From Fidelibacterota bacterium (GTDB lineage Bacteria; Marinisomatota; Marinisomatia; SCGC-AAA003-L08; GCA-002719095), in the NCBI GenBank assembly GCA_002705575.1, contig PAHI01000030.1:1-28748 (forward strand): DNA of 28,748 nt, in the 5' to 3' direction. Every line of letters starts with the position of its first letter. Positions within the stretch are counted from its first letter, which is position 1. Below the pieces are notes generated by a model. The model saw only the letters and a program-made list of their open reading frames with translations. It ran no database searches and was not told the origin of the DNA. Positions 1 to 7,900 of the stretch are shown in pieces. The position numbers and the translations under genes were made by a program.

Positions 1-2961
1 ACCTGCATTAGATGTAGGAGCTTCATTATACTCGCCTTGAACACCTACAACAATGTCAGCTGTAGCTGTTGCACCATAAACGTCTGTTATCGTTAGGTGA
101 GCCTCATAAACACCTTCTTTTCTATCAATTTCTATAACTTCACTTTCAAAAAACTCAATCCCCGTATCCCATACACCATTTCCATTCAAATCATCAAATT
201 GTTCTACGGGAGAATATAATCCATCACCATTCCAATCAGTAAATGGTTCCGGTTCATAAGTTACTGACCATGAATATGTCAACTCATCATTCTCAGGATC
301 AGAAGAAGACTCTGCCGTAAGTAAAATAGTAGCCTCATTAGTTGCAGGGCTTCCATCATGAGGAACTACCCAATAAGAAGTATATGCATCATAATCATTA
401 CTATCATTTAACATATTAGTTGTATATGTTGCCAAACCATCACCTACAATAATTAAATCTGCTGGATTTGGACCCAACGGACTTTGATTTTGCTCTGCAT
501 TTACAATGACACTTACAAAATCGCTGGATGATCGATGCTCAACATAACTTGGATTGCCCTTAAAGTAAGAATCTGTAACTATAAGCTCAAAAACATATAC
601 TTTCTGATTATTCCCAAATTCATTATTCACTTCAAAAGTTGCTGAATATTCTTCTGAATAAAAGCTATCAATATCTCCTGAAACTTGGTTCCAAGAATAC
701 GTTAAACTACTACCTTCAGGATCAAACCCTGAACCAGTTAGCTCAACAAAGACACTATTAGTTTCAATATCTCCATCATGCTCAACAAATACGAACTGGT
801 CATCTCCTGCATATGCAATTGGATCAAGATTCTCATTAGTAATAGCACATGTGGATAATGCCGGTCCCTCTCCTGCATCATTAACTGCTTTAACGATAAA
901 ACAAAATTGAGTTTCGTAAGATGGCAAGCTATGTAAATAAGAAGTATCTACTATATTAATAGGGTTTTCTCCTGTATCAAAGTAAACATTATATGATTTT
1001 GCAGGATATCTTCCTCTTAATGAAGAACAGCATAATTCAGGCTCATCCCAAAATATCTCCGCAGATAAGTCTCCACCAATAGATGAAAGATTTGTTATAG
1101 TCTGAGGTGGTAAATTTCCAATTAAAATTGAAAATGGTTTTATTATATCAGAATACATTCCAAACTCAGTAACCATACCATCTTCAATTGGAATAAAATC
1201 ATCATTAAGCTTCAAATACATTGGTATATTTTCAAAAGCTTCTATAAAACCATCTAAAAAATCTAGCTTAAGAATAGCATTTCCAGTTATATTAGAAAGA
1301 ATCTCACCTTCCCAAATTTGCAAATTATTTGAAAGAAAGTCATAATCTTCTAACCTTATGTCTTGTGTAAAATTATTTCCAAGAACACCAGCCCAATCAG
1401 GATGCGGGAAATATAAAGATATCCAATAATTAGGACCAATAGGCGGCTCCACAACATCAGAACTTTGATCATAATCATCAGAAGCAGAACTTGAAAACCC
1501 TAAATAATTATACTGGTCAATATGGCTTTGATTCCATCCGCTTATAGAAGCAGATAATTGCATTCCAATAAAACCTCCACAATCAGAACCTACGACAGAA
1601 CACCTTAAATCAGAAGGCAAAGACTGACCGTTTTCGTTTTTAGAAATTATGTAATAACAAAATTCAGAATCTGGATCCAAACCAAGTATCTGAGTCGTAG
1701 AATTACTTGTTTCTTTTATGAAATTATCATTTTGGTCATAAATTTCATACTTTAATTCTGGCCCACATACTTCTAATGAATCCCACGATAAAGAAAGCCT
1801 ACAATCACCCGGATTATTTGAAAAATTTTGAACTGAAGGAATTGTATAAGAACAAGCACCTTCTTGATTGCCTTCTAAATCAAACAAATCATTTTGATTA
1901 TAATTATCAGCACAAATATCAGTACATCCAGTGCAGGCCAAGTTATCGTTGCTTGAATCACTATCACATGCTCCGCATGCATCTTCATAAGAAGAACCAT
2001 CACAAACTCCTGCACAATCAGCATTTGGACCTGTTATAAAACTATCATCACTTTCAACGTTTGGCGCTAAACCTGTGCTTCCACCTGCACAAATACCACA
2101 TGCATCAACTAAAGCTGTTCCAGCACATATGCCTGCACAATCTACTTCAGCACCTTCAGGGTCATCACAACTACAACCATCAACAGGATACCAACAAGAA
2201 CCATCGGAGGTCGTAACACTCAAATCATAATTACACGCACTAACATTCTGACATCCAAAAATATTATCTGCAATACTATTACTTTGCATAACGTATATTT
2301 CATTTTCAAGCCATCCTGGAAATTCACCATATAGAGTAACCTCTAATCCATCTTCCCAAATATCAGAATTATCACCATTAGGATCTTCTCCTTCGGATAG
2401 ATCTTCATCAGAGCAATCCCCTCCATTTGAATTAGGATCATAATTACAATTACAGCCACCACTTCCATTTTCATATTGATCTGGGCATGAGTCAGAACCA
2501 AAATCAATATAAATAGCATTTGAAATATCTACATTAAGTATCGAACCATAGGTTCTATCAAAAAGTAATAAATATGGAATATCTCCTGGTTCGCAATAAT
2601 TTACAGATGAGGGATCCCCATCATTACCCATAAGAGGGATAGTAGTAAATCCTGCAGAAACCTCTATCCAACCAACACAAGTCCCATCAGATAAAAAAGC
2701 ACCTACTATATCACCCTTATCTTGTACTCCATTACTATTTAAATCATTAAAAGGTTCTCCAGAATCCCATTGTCCATTATTATTTAAATCTGAAAAATCC
2801 TCAAAGGCTTCTGCTAAATCGCCATTAACAGTAATGTTTTGAAGCATATAAAATGCTTGTTTTTGAGATTGGAAAAAACTCCAACCAGTCGCCTCATCAA
2901 TATCTCTTGAGTGCGAAAAAGTAATTAAAATAAATAATATTTTTATAAAATTTTTTTTCAT
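1..2961 (-). CDS. Giant secreted multidomain protein, C-terminus beyond the window (N-terminal 987 residues present)
   Basis: I translated this by hand; the frame stays open from an ATG at 2961 to the left edge, so the 3' end is missing. Residues 1-19 form a signal peptide (MKKNFIKILF core). Residues 29-146 form a module with KQAFY and IPLMGNDG that recurs in the protein at the right end of the window. Cysteine-rich repeats follow at about 170-370, including GC-x4-ACNY-x7-DGSC and DCAG(I/V)C...ACG(I/A)C units. Fibronectin type III-like segments lie at about 376-456 and 620-708. Between them, around 460-615, is a segment with WISLYFPHPDW. Two PKD/REJ-like domains (DPEG...LTYSW at 748-757; DPEN...LTYSW at 888-898) end the visible part. 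Two 26-residue EF-hand-like cassettes (58-83, 909-934) sit inside other domains. It is probably displayed on or released from the cell surface. The function is unknown, and a sorting tail is likely beyond the edge. Confidence 0.85.
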   Translation of the reverse strand, partial: MKKNFIKILFILITFSHSRDIDEATGWSFFQSQKQAFYMLQNITVNGDLAEAFEDFSDLNNNGQWDSGEPFNDLNSNGVQDKGDIVGAFLSDGTCVGWIEVSAGFTTIPLMGNDGDPSSVNYCEPGDIPYLLLFDRTYGSILNVDISNAIYIDFGSDSCPDQYENGSGGCNCNYDPNSNGGDCSDEDLSEGEDPNGDNSDIWEDGLEVTLYGEFPGWLENEIYVMQSNSIADNIFGCQNVSACNYDLSVTTSDGSCWYPVDGCSCDDPEGAEVDCAGICAGTALVDACGICAGGSTGLAPNVESDDSFITGPNADCAGVCDGSSYEDACGACDSDSSNDNLACTGCTDICADNYNQNDLFDLEGNQEGACSYTIPSVQNFSNNPGDCRLSLSWDSLEVCGPELKYEIYDQNDNFIKETSNSTTQILGLDPDSEFCYYIISKNENGQSLPSDLRCSVVGSDCGGFIGMQLSASISGWNQSHIDQYNYLGFSSSASDDYDQSSDVVEPPIGPNYWISLYFPHPDWAGVLGNNFTQDIRLEDYDFLSNNLQIWEGEILSNITGNAILKLDFLDGFIEAFENIPMYLKLNDDFIPIEDGMVTEFGMYSDIIKPFSILIGNLPPQTITNLSSIGGDLSAEIFWDEPELCCSSLRGRYPAKSYNVYFDTGENPINIVDTSYLHSLPSYETQFCFIVKAVNDAGEGPALSTCAITNENLDPIAYAGDDQFVFVEHDGDIETNSVFVELTGSGFDPEGSSLTYSWNQVSGDIDSFYSEEYSATFEVNNEFGNNQKVYVFELIVTDSYFKGNPSYVEHRSSSDFVSVIVNAEQNQSPLGPNPADLIIVGDGLATYTTNMLNDSNDYDAYTSYWVVPHDGSPATNEATILLTAESSSDPENDELTYSWSVTYEPEPFTDWNGDGLYSPVEQFDDLNGNGVWDTGIEFFESEVIEIDRKEGVYEAHLTITDVYGATATADIVVGVQGEYNEAPTSNAG

Positions 2962-3084
2962 TATTTTGCCTTCCATACCGGTACATAATTTAATGCTATA
3001 TAATCCATATACAACAATAAGTTAAATCTGTTTATATTTTGTTAATGTGATGTAAAGCAAAAATTACGATTAATTAAAACTTAG

Positions 3085-3666
3085 CTAAAGACTCGAATTA
3101 AATACCATCTCATCTTTAAAAGTGCCATCATAATTGTACCATATCCATCTACCGTAAAATGCCTCATTGCCATTTTTAGATAAGATTTTTTTTCCTTGAG
3201 ACTCAATGTTTCCATTAGGGTAATAAGTAGTAATTAAACGTATTTTATTAGACTCTGAAAAGGATAACTGTTTAATAGAACCGCTAGGATAATAATTAGC
3301 AATCTCCTTTAAAACTCCATCTTGATATATTCCATCTTCTTTAATGCTTCCATTATCGCGGTAAGATGACCAAGCCCCATTTTTTCTTCCATTTTTATAA
3401 TTATACTCTTCTTTTATTTTTCCATTTATATAAAAATATAATTCTTTAATTAAATCAGAGTTAACTACAATTTTTCTATAAATAGGATTATTACTAGAAT
3501 TAAGCTCTGTTTCAATATACATTTTCTCACCTTTATCTGTATATGAATAAGACTTCTCTATTTTATCACTTGTCTGAAAAATATAGTCAAAACTACTAGA
3601 TGCCGAGCCGCTAAATATAAAAATTATATTTAGAATGATTGAAATTGAAATAAATATTTTTTTCAT
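3085..3666 (-). CDS. Exported MORN-like repeat protein
   Basis: 193 residues starting MKKIFISISIILNIIFIF, a clear N-terminal signal peptide or membrane anchor of about 22 residues. The rest consists of short repeats of the YwqK/MORN_2 type: a G-K-x-K-E-E-Y unit near 82-92, 'YRDNGSIKEDG' at 102-112, 'YYPSGSIKQ' at 125-133, 'YYPNGNIESQG' at 148-158 and 'GRWIWYNYDG' at 172-181. Each looks like a beta-hairpin with an N-G or S-G turn. Such proteins are often annotated as YwqK-family antitoxins by homology, but no toxin partner is visible here and export argues against that role. It lies 123 bases upstream of the giant secreted protein on the same strand. The function is unknown; a periplasmic or surface structural protein is the plain reading. 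Confidence 0.75.
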   Translation of the reverse strand: MKKIFISISIILNIIFIFSGSASSSFDYIFQTSDKIEKSYSYTDKGEKMYIETELNSSNNPIYRKIVVNSDLIKELYFYINGKIKEEYNYKNGRKNGAWSSYRDNGSIKEDGIYQDGVLKEIANYYPSGSIKQLSFSESNKIRLITTYYPNGNIESQGKKILSKNGNEAFYGRWIWYNYDGTFKDEMVFNSSL

Positions 3667-3737
3667 AATAGTTAAAATTTAGTTTAATTGATAATCTATT
3701 TTAATTAAGTTAAGTTGTTAATGATTTACTATAAACT

Positions 3738-4298
3738 ATGAATAATAAACTTTTTAACAATCTTTTTTTAATAATAATTCTAACTTTAATCGGTATAGGC
3801 TCTAGACTTATGCCTCACCCTCCAAATATTACAGCTGTAGGGGCTGTTGCACTTTTCCTGGGGTCTTATAGCAAAAAAAACAACTTATTTTTTTTAGTCC
3901 CTTTTGGCATTATGTTTATAAGCGATCTATCTATGTATTATTATAGAGGTACTCCATTCCCCGGCACTATTGTTTATCTTTGCTTATTAGCATATATACC
4001 CATTGGCTCATATTTAATCAGGCAAATCACAGTAAAAAATATCATCTTAAGCAGCTTATCTGGGGCAACGCTATTCTTCTTTATTACAAATTTTTCTGTT
4101 TGGATTAATAGCGGAGGAGTAGCTCCTTACACCTATAACTTTTCAGGCTTAATTAATTGCTACATAGCAGCTATACCTTTTTATGCCAACTCTGTCGCAG
4201 GTAATCTTATTTGGTGCTCATTTATATTTGGATCTTTTGAGACTTCAAAAAACTTACTATTTAAAAAATCTTTAGCAAGTAACACTAAAAAGCAATAA
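3738..4298 (+). CDS. DUF6580-like integral membrane protein, putative transporter subunit
   Basis: 186 residues with about five hydrophobic segments. The N-terminal signature 'RLMPHPPNITAVGAVALF' (residues 23-40) followed by GSY is characteristic of the DUF6580 family, small membrane proteins thought to resemble substrate-binding S components of ECF-type transporters. Further family-like features are 'ISDLSMYYYRGTPFPGT' in the middle and a membrane segment ending in a conserved-looking N near 'NFSVWINSGGVAPYT'. No ECF ATPase or T component is nearby, so the substrate cannot be guessed. It converges with the small lipoprotein gene, leaving only one base between the two stop codons. There is no strong Shine-Dalgarno sequence before the ATG. 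Family assignment is from memory of the motif. Confidence 0.7.
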   Translation: MNNKLFNNLFLIIILTLIGIGSRLMPHPPNITAVGAVALFLGSYSKKNNLFFLVPFGIMFISDLSMYYYRGTPFPGTIVYLCLLAYIPIGSYLIRQITVKNIILSSLSGATLFFFITNFSVWINSGGVAPYTYNFSGLINCYIAAIPFYANSVAGNLIWCSFIFGSFETSKNLLFKKSLASNTKKQ

Positions 4299-4299
4299 T

Positions 4300-4479
4300 C
4301 TATTTTTTGCTTTTACAGCAACCTTTTGATTCAGACTTACCTGAACAAGCTTTTTTGCAACTTTTATCATCTTTTGCGCATGCTTCTTTATCACACTTTT
4401 TACCAATACAAACAGAAGAACAGTTAGTAAGAGTAATTGCTAGAACTGAAAATAAAACTATTTTAAAAAATTTCATCAT
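4300..4479 (-). CDS. Small cysteine- and lysine-rich lipoprotein (59 aa)
   Basis: A short ORF read directly on the minus strand from ATG-ATG at 4479/4476 to TAG at 4300-4302. The protein begins MMKFFKIVLFSVLAITLTNC, a short lysine-containing n-region, a hydrophobic core and a lipobox-like L-T-N-C with the lipidated cysteine at residue 20. The mature 40 residues contain seven further cysteines (24, 29, 34, 41, 45, 54, 55), many lysines and a terminal CCKSKK. An upstream AAGGAT lies 9 bases before the ATG as a plausible ribosome binding site. The cysteine density suggests metal binding or a disulfide-knotted peptide, but I recognise no family. It is downstream of cspA on the same strand. The lipoprotein call is well supported by the N-terminus; the function is unknown. 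Confidence 0.7.
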   Translation of the reverse strand: MMKFFKIVLFSVLAITLTNCSSVCIGKKCDKEACAKDDKSCKKACSGKSESKGCCKSKK

Positions 4480-4502
4480 ACTTTGAATCCTTATTTTTAT
4501 TA

Positions 4503-4533
4503 CAAAGCCTCTTCATTAATCGAAAAGGCTTTG
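4503..4533 (-). terminator. Hairpin between cspA and the lipoprotein gene, possible terminator
   Basis: An 8-bp inverted repeat CAAAGCCT/AGGCTTTG with a 15-base loop lies 32 bases after the cspA stop. It is the most GC-rich stem in this intergenic region. No T tract follows on the minus strand, so it is not a textbook intrinsic terminator; it may protect the cspA mRNA 3' end or attenuate readthrough into the lipoprotein gene. Confidence 0.35.
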
Positions 4534-4565
4534 CATTAATTAGTTAGTAAAAACTAAAATTAAAA

Positions 4566-4772
4566 TTAAAGAGCTACTATATTAGTAGCTTTTTCTCCTC
4601 TTTCATCTTCTTTTAATTCAAACTCAACTTTATCATTCTCATTTAATGTTTTGAATCCTTCAGACTGAATTTCTGAAAAGTGAGCGAAAACGTCTCCTCC
4701 CCCTTCTTTCTCAATAAACCCAAAACCTTTTTTATTGTTGAACCATTTAACGGTTCCTGTCATTTTACTCAT
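4566..4772 (-). CDS. cspA: Cold-shock protein, CspA family
   Basis: 68 residues, the usual length for a single cold-shock domain. It has the two RNA-binding signatures KGFGFIE (RNP1, residues 15-21) and DVFAHFS (RNP2, 27-33), plus the N-terminal GTVKWFN and the acidic C-terminal '[15 protein letters not shown]'. It binds single-stranded RNA/DNA and acts as an RNA chaperone in the cytoplasm. The ATG at 4772 is preceded by AAGGTG at a good distance; a second ATG three codons on is less likely the start. It is downstream of tRNA-Asn on the same strand, and the leader holds a perfect 9-bp hairpin about 29 bases before the start codon. Which csp paralogue it is cannot be told. Confidence 0.95.
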   Translation of the reverse strand: MSKMTGTVKWFNNKKGFGFIEKEGGGDVFAHFSEIQSEGFKTLNENDKVEFELKEDERGEKATNIVAL

Positions 4773-4800
4773 TTATCTTACACCTTATTTGTTATTACTT

Positions 4801-4825
4801 GTTCATTTAAAAAATATAAATGAAC
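4801..4825 (-). promoter_or_regulatory. Perfect 9-bp hairpin in the cspA leader
   Basis: GTTCATTTA/TAAATGAAC flank a 7-base A/T loop, ending 28 bases before the cspA start codon and lying between tRNA-Asn and cspA. With no following T run it is unlikely to be a terminator for the tRNA. As cspA leaders in other bacteria are structured and temperature-sensitive, a regulatory hairpin is plausible. No experimental inference is possible from sequence alone. Confidence 0.4.
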
Positions 4826-4880
4826 TGTATAGATATTAATAAAAAAAAATGAAAATAAACAATTAATTATTTTTAATGAG

Positions 4881-4954
4881 CTGGGATGGGTGGACTCGAA
4901 CCACCAACCTCCTGATTAACAGTCAGGTGCATCTGCCAATTGTGCTACATCCCA
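4881..4954 (-). tRNA. tRNA-Asn (GTT anticodon)
   Basis: 74 nt folding by eye into a full cloverleaf on the minus strand: acceptor TGGGATG/CATCCCA with discriminator G, TA at positions 8-9, a D-arm with GCA/TGC and AATTGG in the loop, anticodon stem CCTGA/TCAGG with loop CTGTTAA (anticodon GTT, asparagine), a 5-base variable loop AGGTT, and T-arm GGTGG-TTCGAGT-CCACC. The 3' CCA is not encoded (CTC follows), so it must be added enzymatically. The D-stem has only three clear pairs. It lies upstream of cspA on the same strand. Confidence 0.97.
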
Positions 4955-4962
4955 ATTAAATC

Positions 4963-4990
4963 TGTATACAGTCCCCTAAAATTAATACAA
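4963..4990 (-). promoter_or_regulatory. Possible promoter for tRNA-Asn
   Basis: On the minus strand, TTGTAT (4990-4985) and TATACA (4968-4963) are separated by 16 bases. The -10-like box ends 8 bases before the tRNA 5' end. The region is AT-rich, so chance matches are common. Confidence 0.3.
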
Positions 4991-5008
4991 CAATACGAAT
5001 ATAGCTTT

Positions 5009-5034
5009 AAAAAAATGTAAATGGTGTGACCATT
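5009..5034 (-). terminator. Intrinsic terminator after the ilvE/PqqB-like pair
   Basis: Seven bases after the metallo-hydrolase stop codon, AATGGT-CAC-ACCATT forms a 6-bp stem with a 3-base loop, followed on the minus strand by TACA and seven T residues. The position and T tract fit an intrinsic terminator separating this operon from tRNA-Asn. Confidence 0.5.
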
Positions 5035-5041
5035 ATCAAAA

Positions 5042-5896
5042 TTAAATCTCAAAAACTTGATTATCATTTAGAATATTATAGCCTTCACTTAATACGAATT
5101 GCCTTTCTTTGCTATTTTTATTTAAAATAGGATTAGTATGATTTAAATGAGTGAAAAATATTTTTTTTGCATCTTTTTTATCTAATACAGAAAAAATTTT
5201 CATACTATCAGTTATAATTGGATGTGGTATCTTCAATATATCTCTATGACCTAATTCATTTGAGCTATAAAAAGTTCCATCGATAAAAATAATATTATTG
5301 TCCCTTACAACATTTAAAATATCATTCTCCCAAAGCTTCCAATCATCAATGTCTGGAATATAAATTACCGATTTATATTTAGATTTGATGTTATACCCTA
5401 CTGTTTCAGACAACTCATTTCTATGTGGCACTAAAAATGATTTTATAAAAACTGAATCTAACAACTCTAAATATCCATCAACAATTTTATTAACAATTAT
5501 ATTATTTGATTTAATAAGAAAACTAAAAGGAGCATTATTTTCTAGAAAAAATTTCATTCTAGGCATTGCATATACAGGGACATTTTTAACATTCAAAACT
5601 TCCGTACCCAAATTAACTAATCCAATATAATGGCCAATATGAGCGTGAGTCAAGAATATACCATTAATTTTTGGCATAAAATTTATCGATAAAAAACTTT
5701 TAATCAACTCTATCTGCTGTTTAAAATCTGGCGTTACATCTATAAGCCAGCAAGAATTATTTTCTTTATTTACAATAGCGATAGAACTTACCAGCCTAGG
5801 TTTATCAATATATTTACAACATTTTTTAAAACAACCTACTTGAGGAAAGCCTCCATCTTGTGCAGTTCCTAGGACAAGCACATATATGCTATTCAT
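5042..5896 (-). CDS. PqqB-like metallo-beta-lactamase-fold hydrolase
   Basis: 284 residues. The N-terminus 'VLGTAQDGGFPQVGC' (8-22) matches the PqqB-type branch of the metallo-beta-lactamase fold. The metal motif is LTHAHIGHYIGL (82-93), with H84, H86 and H89; the usual aspartate of HxHxDH is glycine here. Further likely ligands are H158 (VPHRNE), D182 (IPDIDDW) and H250/H253 (FTHLNHTNP), the last resembling the PqqB 'HxNxTNP' end. C22, C26 and C27 could form a structural metal site. No other pqq gene is present, so a role in PQQ synthesis is unsupported; these homologues are common in bacteria without PQQ. Its ATG lies inside the last codons of ilvE (8-base overlap), indicating translational coupling and a possible link to amino-acid metabolism. 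Its substrate is unknown. Confidence 0.8.
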   Translation of the reverse strand: MNSIYVLVLGTAQDGGFPQVGCFKKCCKYIDKPRLVSSIAIVNKENNSCWLIDVTPDFKQQIELIKSFLSINFMPKINGIFLTHAHIGHYIGLVNLGTEVLNVKNVPVYAMPRMKFFLENNAPFSFLIKSNNIIVNKIVDGYLELLDSVFIKSFLVPHRNELSETVGYNIKSKYKSVIYIPDIDDWKLWENDILNVVRDNNIIFIDGTFYSSNELGHRDILKIPHPIITDSMKIFSVLDKKDAKKIFFTHLNHTNPILNKNSKERQFVLSEGYNILNDNQVFEI

Positions 5897-6815
5897 TTAT
5901 AAAAGAAAGCCAAGAAATGTGTTTCTTTGAATCACCTAAAATAACACTGGAATATAATTTTTTAAGCTTTGTAGTAATTGGACCAATATCGCCTCCATTA
6001 ATTTTTTGATCATCTATTGAAACAACTGGAGTAACTTCAGAGGCTGTACCTGTAAAAAAAACTTCATCAGAATTCAAAAAATCATCAATATTTAAATCTT
6101 TAATTATAACATTAATACTATTTTCTTTGCATAGATTAATAATAGTATCTCTAGTAATACCTAATAATATCGAAGAATTTTCATCATTTGTATATATAGT
6201 TCCTTCTTTAACCATAAAAATATTTTGACCTGAACCTTCTGAAACATAACCTCTATAATCAAGCAATAATCCTTCATCATAACCATTTTGCTTAGCATAA
6301 TTAACAGATAACATTGAATTCATATATTGACCTGAAGCCTTAGCTTTTGTAGGCAATGATTTACAAGAAACTTTTGTCCATGGAGAAATACAAATATTAA
6401 CCCCGCTTTCTAATCCTTGATCTCCCAAATATGCTCCCCAATAAAATGCAGCAATTGCTACATTAACAGGACATTTTTTAGGATTAACTCCTAATGTATC
6501 ATAACCATAGAAAACTATAGGTCGAATATAGCAATCCTTTAGGTTATTTTTTTTTACAATATCAATGCAACCTTTCTCTATTATTGACTTACCATATGGA
6601 ATTTTCATATCATATAAGTCAGCCGACTCAAATAATCTGTTTATATGCTCTTTTAGCTTGAATATTGCAGGCCCATAATTTTTAGTGTTATAGCATTTAA
6701 TGCCTTCAAAAACACCACTACCATAATGTATTACATGCGACATTACATGCGTATTAGCATTATCCCAATCAATAATTTTATTATTGTACCATATATATTT
6801 AGAATAATCTGTCAA
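5889..6815 (-). CDS. ilvE: Branched-chain amino acid aminotransferase
   Basis: 308 residues, normal for class IV PLP-dependent IlvE. It transfers the amino group between glutamate and the 2-oxo acids of leucine, isoleucine and valine. Visible motifs are 'HYGSGVFEGIKCY' (30-42), 'YIRPIVFYG' (96-104), the PLP lysine in 'TKAKASGQY' (K159, the same number as in Escherichia coli IlvE), 'EGLLLDYRGYVSEGSGQNIF' (181-200) and 'FFTGTASEVTPV' near the C-terminus. The start is a TTG at 6815: no in-frame ATG occurs before residue 25, which would remove conserved sequence, and AGAGG lies 9 bases upstream of the TTG. The PqqB-like gene overlaps its 3' end. The hydrolase and channel genes upstream are co-directional with about 57-base gaps, so a longer transcript is possible. 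Confidence 0.93.
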   Translation of the reverse strand: MTDYSKYIWYNNKIIDWDNANTHVMSHVIHYGSGVFEGIKCYNTKNYGPAIFKLKEHINRLFESADLYDMKIPYGKSIIEKGCIDIVKKNNLKDCYIRPIVFYGYDTLGVNPKKCPVNVAIAAFYWGAYLGDQGLESGVNICISPWTKVSCKSLPTKAKASGQYMNSMLSVNYAKQNGYDEGLLLDYRGYVSEGSGQNIFMVKEGTIYTNDENSSILLGITRDTIINLCKENSINVIIKDLNIDDFLNSDEVFFTGTASEVTPVVSIDDQKINGGDIGPITTKLKKLYSSVILGDSKKHISWLSFINE

Positions 6816-6872
6816 ATCAATAACCTCTTTTTATCTAATTTTAAAATAAGTCTAATTTAAATCTTAAAAACA

Positions 6873-7844
6873 CTAATCTAATAATTCTTTCTGCATAAAA
6901 TCTTTTGAAAATTTAAATGAAGCTTGTCTAGCTATAGGATTACCACCAAAAGTAGGTCCTCTTTCTGCAAATATTCCATTAGTGCACAATGCTAATCCTA
7001 TTTTTTGTAAAAGAGGAGTTGTCATTGGGATATTTAAAAAATTCATTCTAACAGCTCCATCAGAACTCATCTTTAAACGACAATCCTTAAGCTTATATCC
7101 ATTTTTAACTACCTTTGGTAATGCTTCCTTATCAAAAGAATGATGTGCATTTTTATAAACTGTAACTTCTATGTCTGAACCATTATTTTTAATTTTTGAA
7201 GCTAAATCTAAACATGCCTCTGCTGGAACCCAGTCATCTAATTCACCAACAAGTAATCGAATAGGAGAATCTGAAAAATTTAATATTGTAGGCTCTACTA
7301 TACATGGAGGATAATAAGATAAGTGAGCTGCAAATTTTAATTCTTTATTAATAGCATTTTTAAGAGGCATCCATGCAGAAAAAAGACTTACCCCTCCTCC
7401 TAGACTCCAACCTGAAATTGCTACTCTATTTTTATCAATCATAGGATGAACAGATAATTCTTCAAACGCTCTATAACTATCTAAAATCATCATGGCGGCA
7501 GTAACTTCTACTTGAGAACCTACAGTAGAATCAATAGACCTACTATTGAAACTTTGTAATTCAAATGTAGCAATACCCATATTTTGATACATTTCAAGAT
7601 ATTCTAAATGATGCGATGCCCAATTCACACTCCCTGCAATCCCTATAATCAATGGTATTTTATCACTTTCATGAATATTAGAATCAGGTATTGTCAATAC
7701 ACCAAATACTATCTGTTCCCCTTTATTGAAAGAACCTTCAATTATATTTTTAAATGAAAAGGGATTCGCACTTTTAAAATAAATGGTATCTTTAACCATA
7801 CTGCCAAAAACAACAGAACTTAAAAAAATAATTGCTAATATCAT
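6873..7844 (-). CDS. Secreted alpha/beta hydrolase (dienelactone hydrolase/BAAT-like)
   Basis: 323 residues from the ATG at 7844. A longer reading from 7871 is possible, but the strong Shine-Dalgarno AAAGGAGAA sits inside that extension, 3 bases before the ATG at 7844, and the shorter protein begins with a clean signal peptide (MILAIIFLSSVVFGS). The alpha/beta hydrolase core shows 'LIIGIAGSVNW', the nucleophile elbow GWSLGGG (S147), an acid in 'GELDDWVPA' (D203) and the catalytic histidine in 'NAHHSF' (H235). The layout resembles dienelactone hydrolase and acyl-CoA thioester hydrolase/BAAT C-terminal proteins. It probably acts in the periplasm or outside the cell on an ester; the substrate cannot be inferred. 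It lies between the mechanosensitive channel and ilvE on the same strand. Confidence 0.8.
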   Translation of the reverse strand: MILAIIFLSSVVFGSMVKDTIYFKSANPFSFKNIIEGSFNKGEQIVFGVLTIPDSNIHESDKIPLIIGIAGSVNWASHHLEYLEMYQNMGIATFELQSFNSRSIDSTVGSQVEVTAAMMILDSYRAFEELSVHPMIDKNRVAISGWSLGGGVSLFSAWMPLKNAINKELKFAAHLSYYPPCIVEPTILNFSDSPIRLLVGELDDWVPAEACLDLASKIKNNGSDIEVTVYKNAHHSFDKEALPKVVKNGYKLKDCRLKMSSDGAVRMNFLNIPMTTPLLQKIGLALCTNGIFAERGPTFGGNPIARQASFKFSKDFMQKELLD

Positions 7845-7900
7845 TATTTCTCCTTTAAAACATGAAATCAATAAGAAATAAATAATCTTTAAAATTGATT

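Noticed and set aside
1776..2039. Plus-strand open frame within the left giant gene
   Set aside because: It is antisense to the continuous secreted-protein frame, has a low-complexity His/Tyr/Asn/Leu-rich product and no ribosome binding site; a shadow of the cysteine-repeat codons.
3085..3666. Antitoxin of a toxin-antitoxin pair (YwqK-type annotation)
   Set aside because: The protein has a signal peptide and no toxin-like partner next to it, so the label rests only on repeat similarity.
5042..5896. PQQ biosynthesis locus
   Set aside because: Only a PqqB-like hydrolase is present, with no pqqA, C, D or E in the window; such homologues occur widely without PQQ.
6816..6872. Leader peptide, attenuator or riboswitch upstream of ilvE
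   Set aside because: The 57-base gap has no Leu/Ile/Val-rich short ORF and no convincing alternative hairpins.
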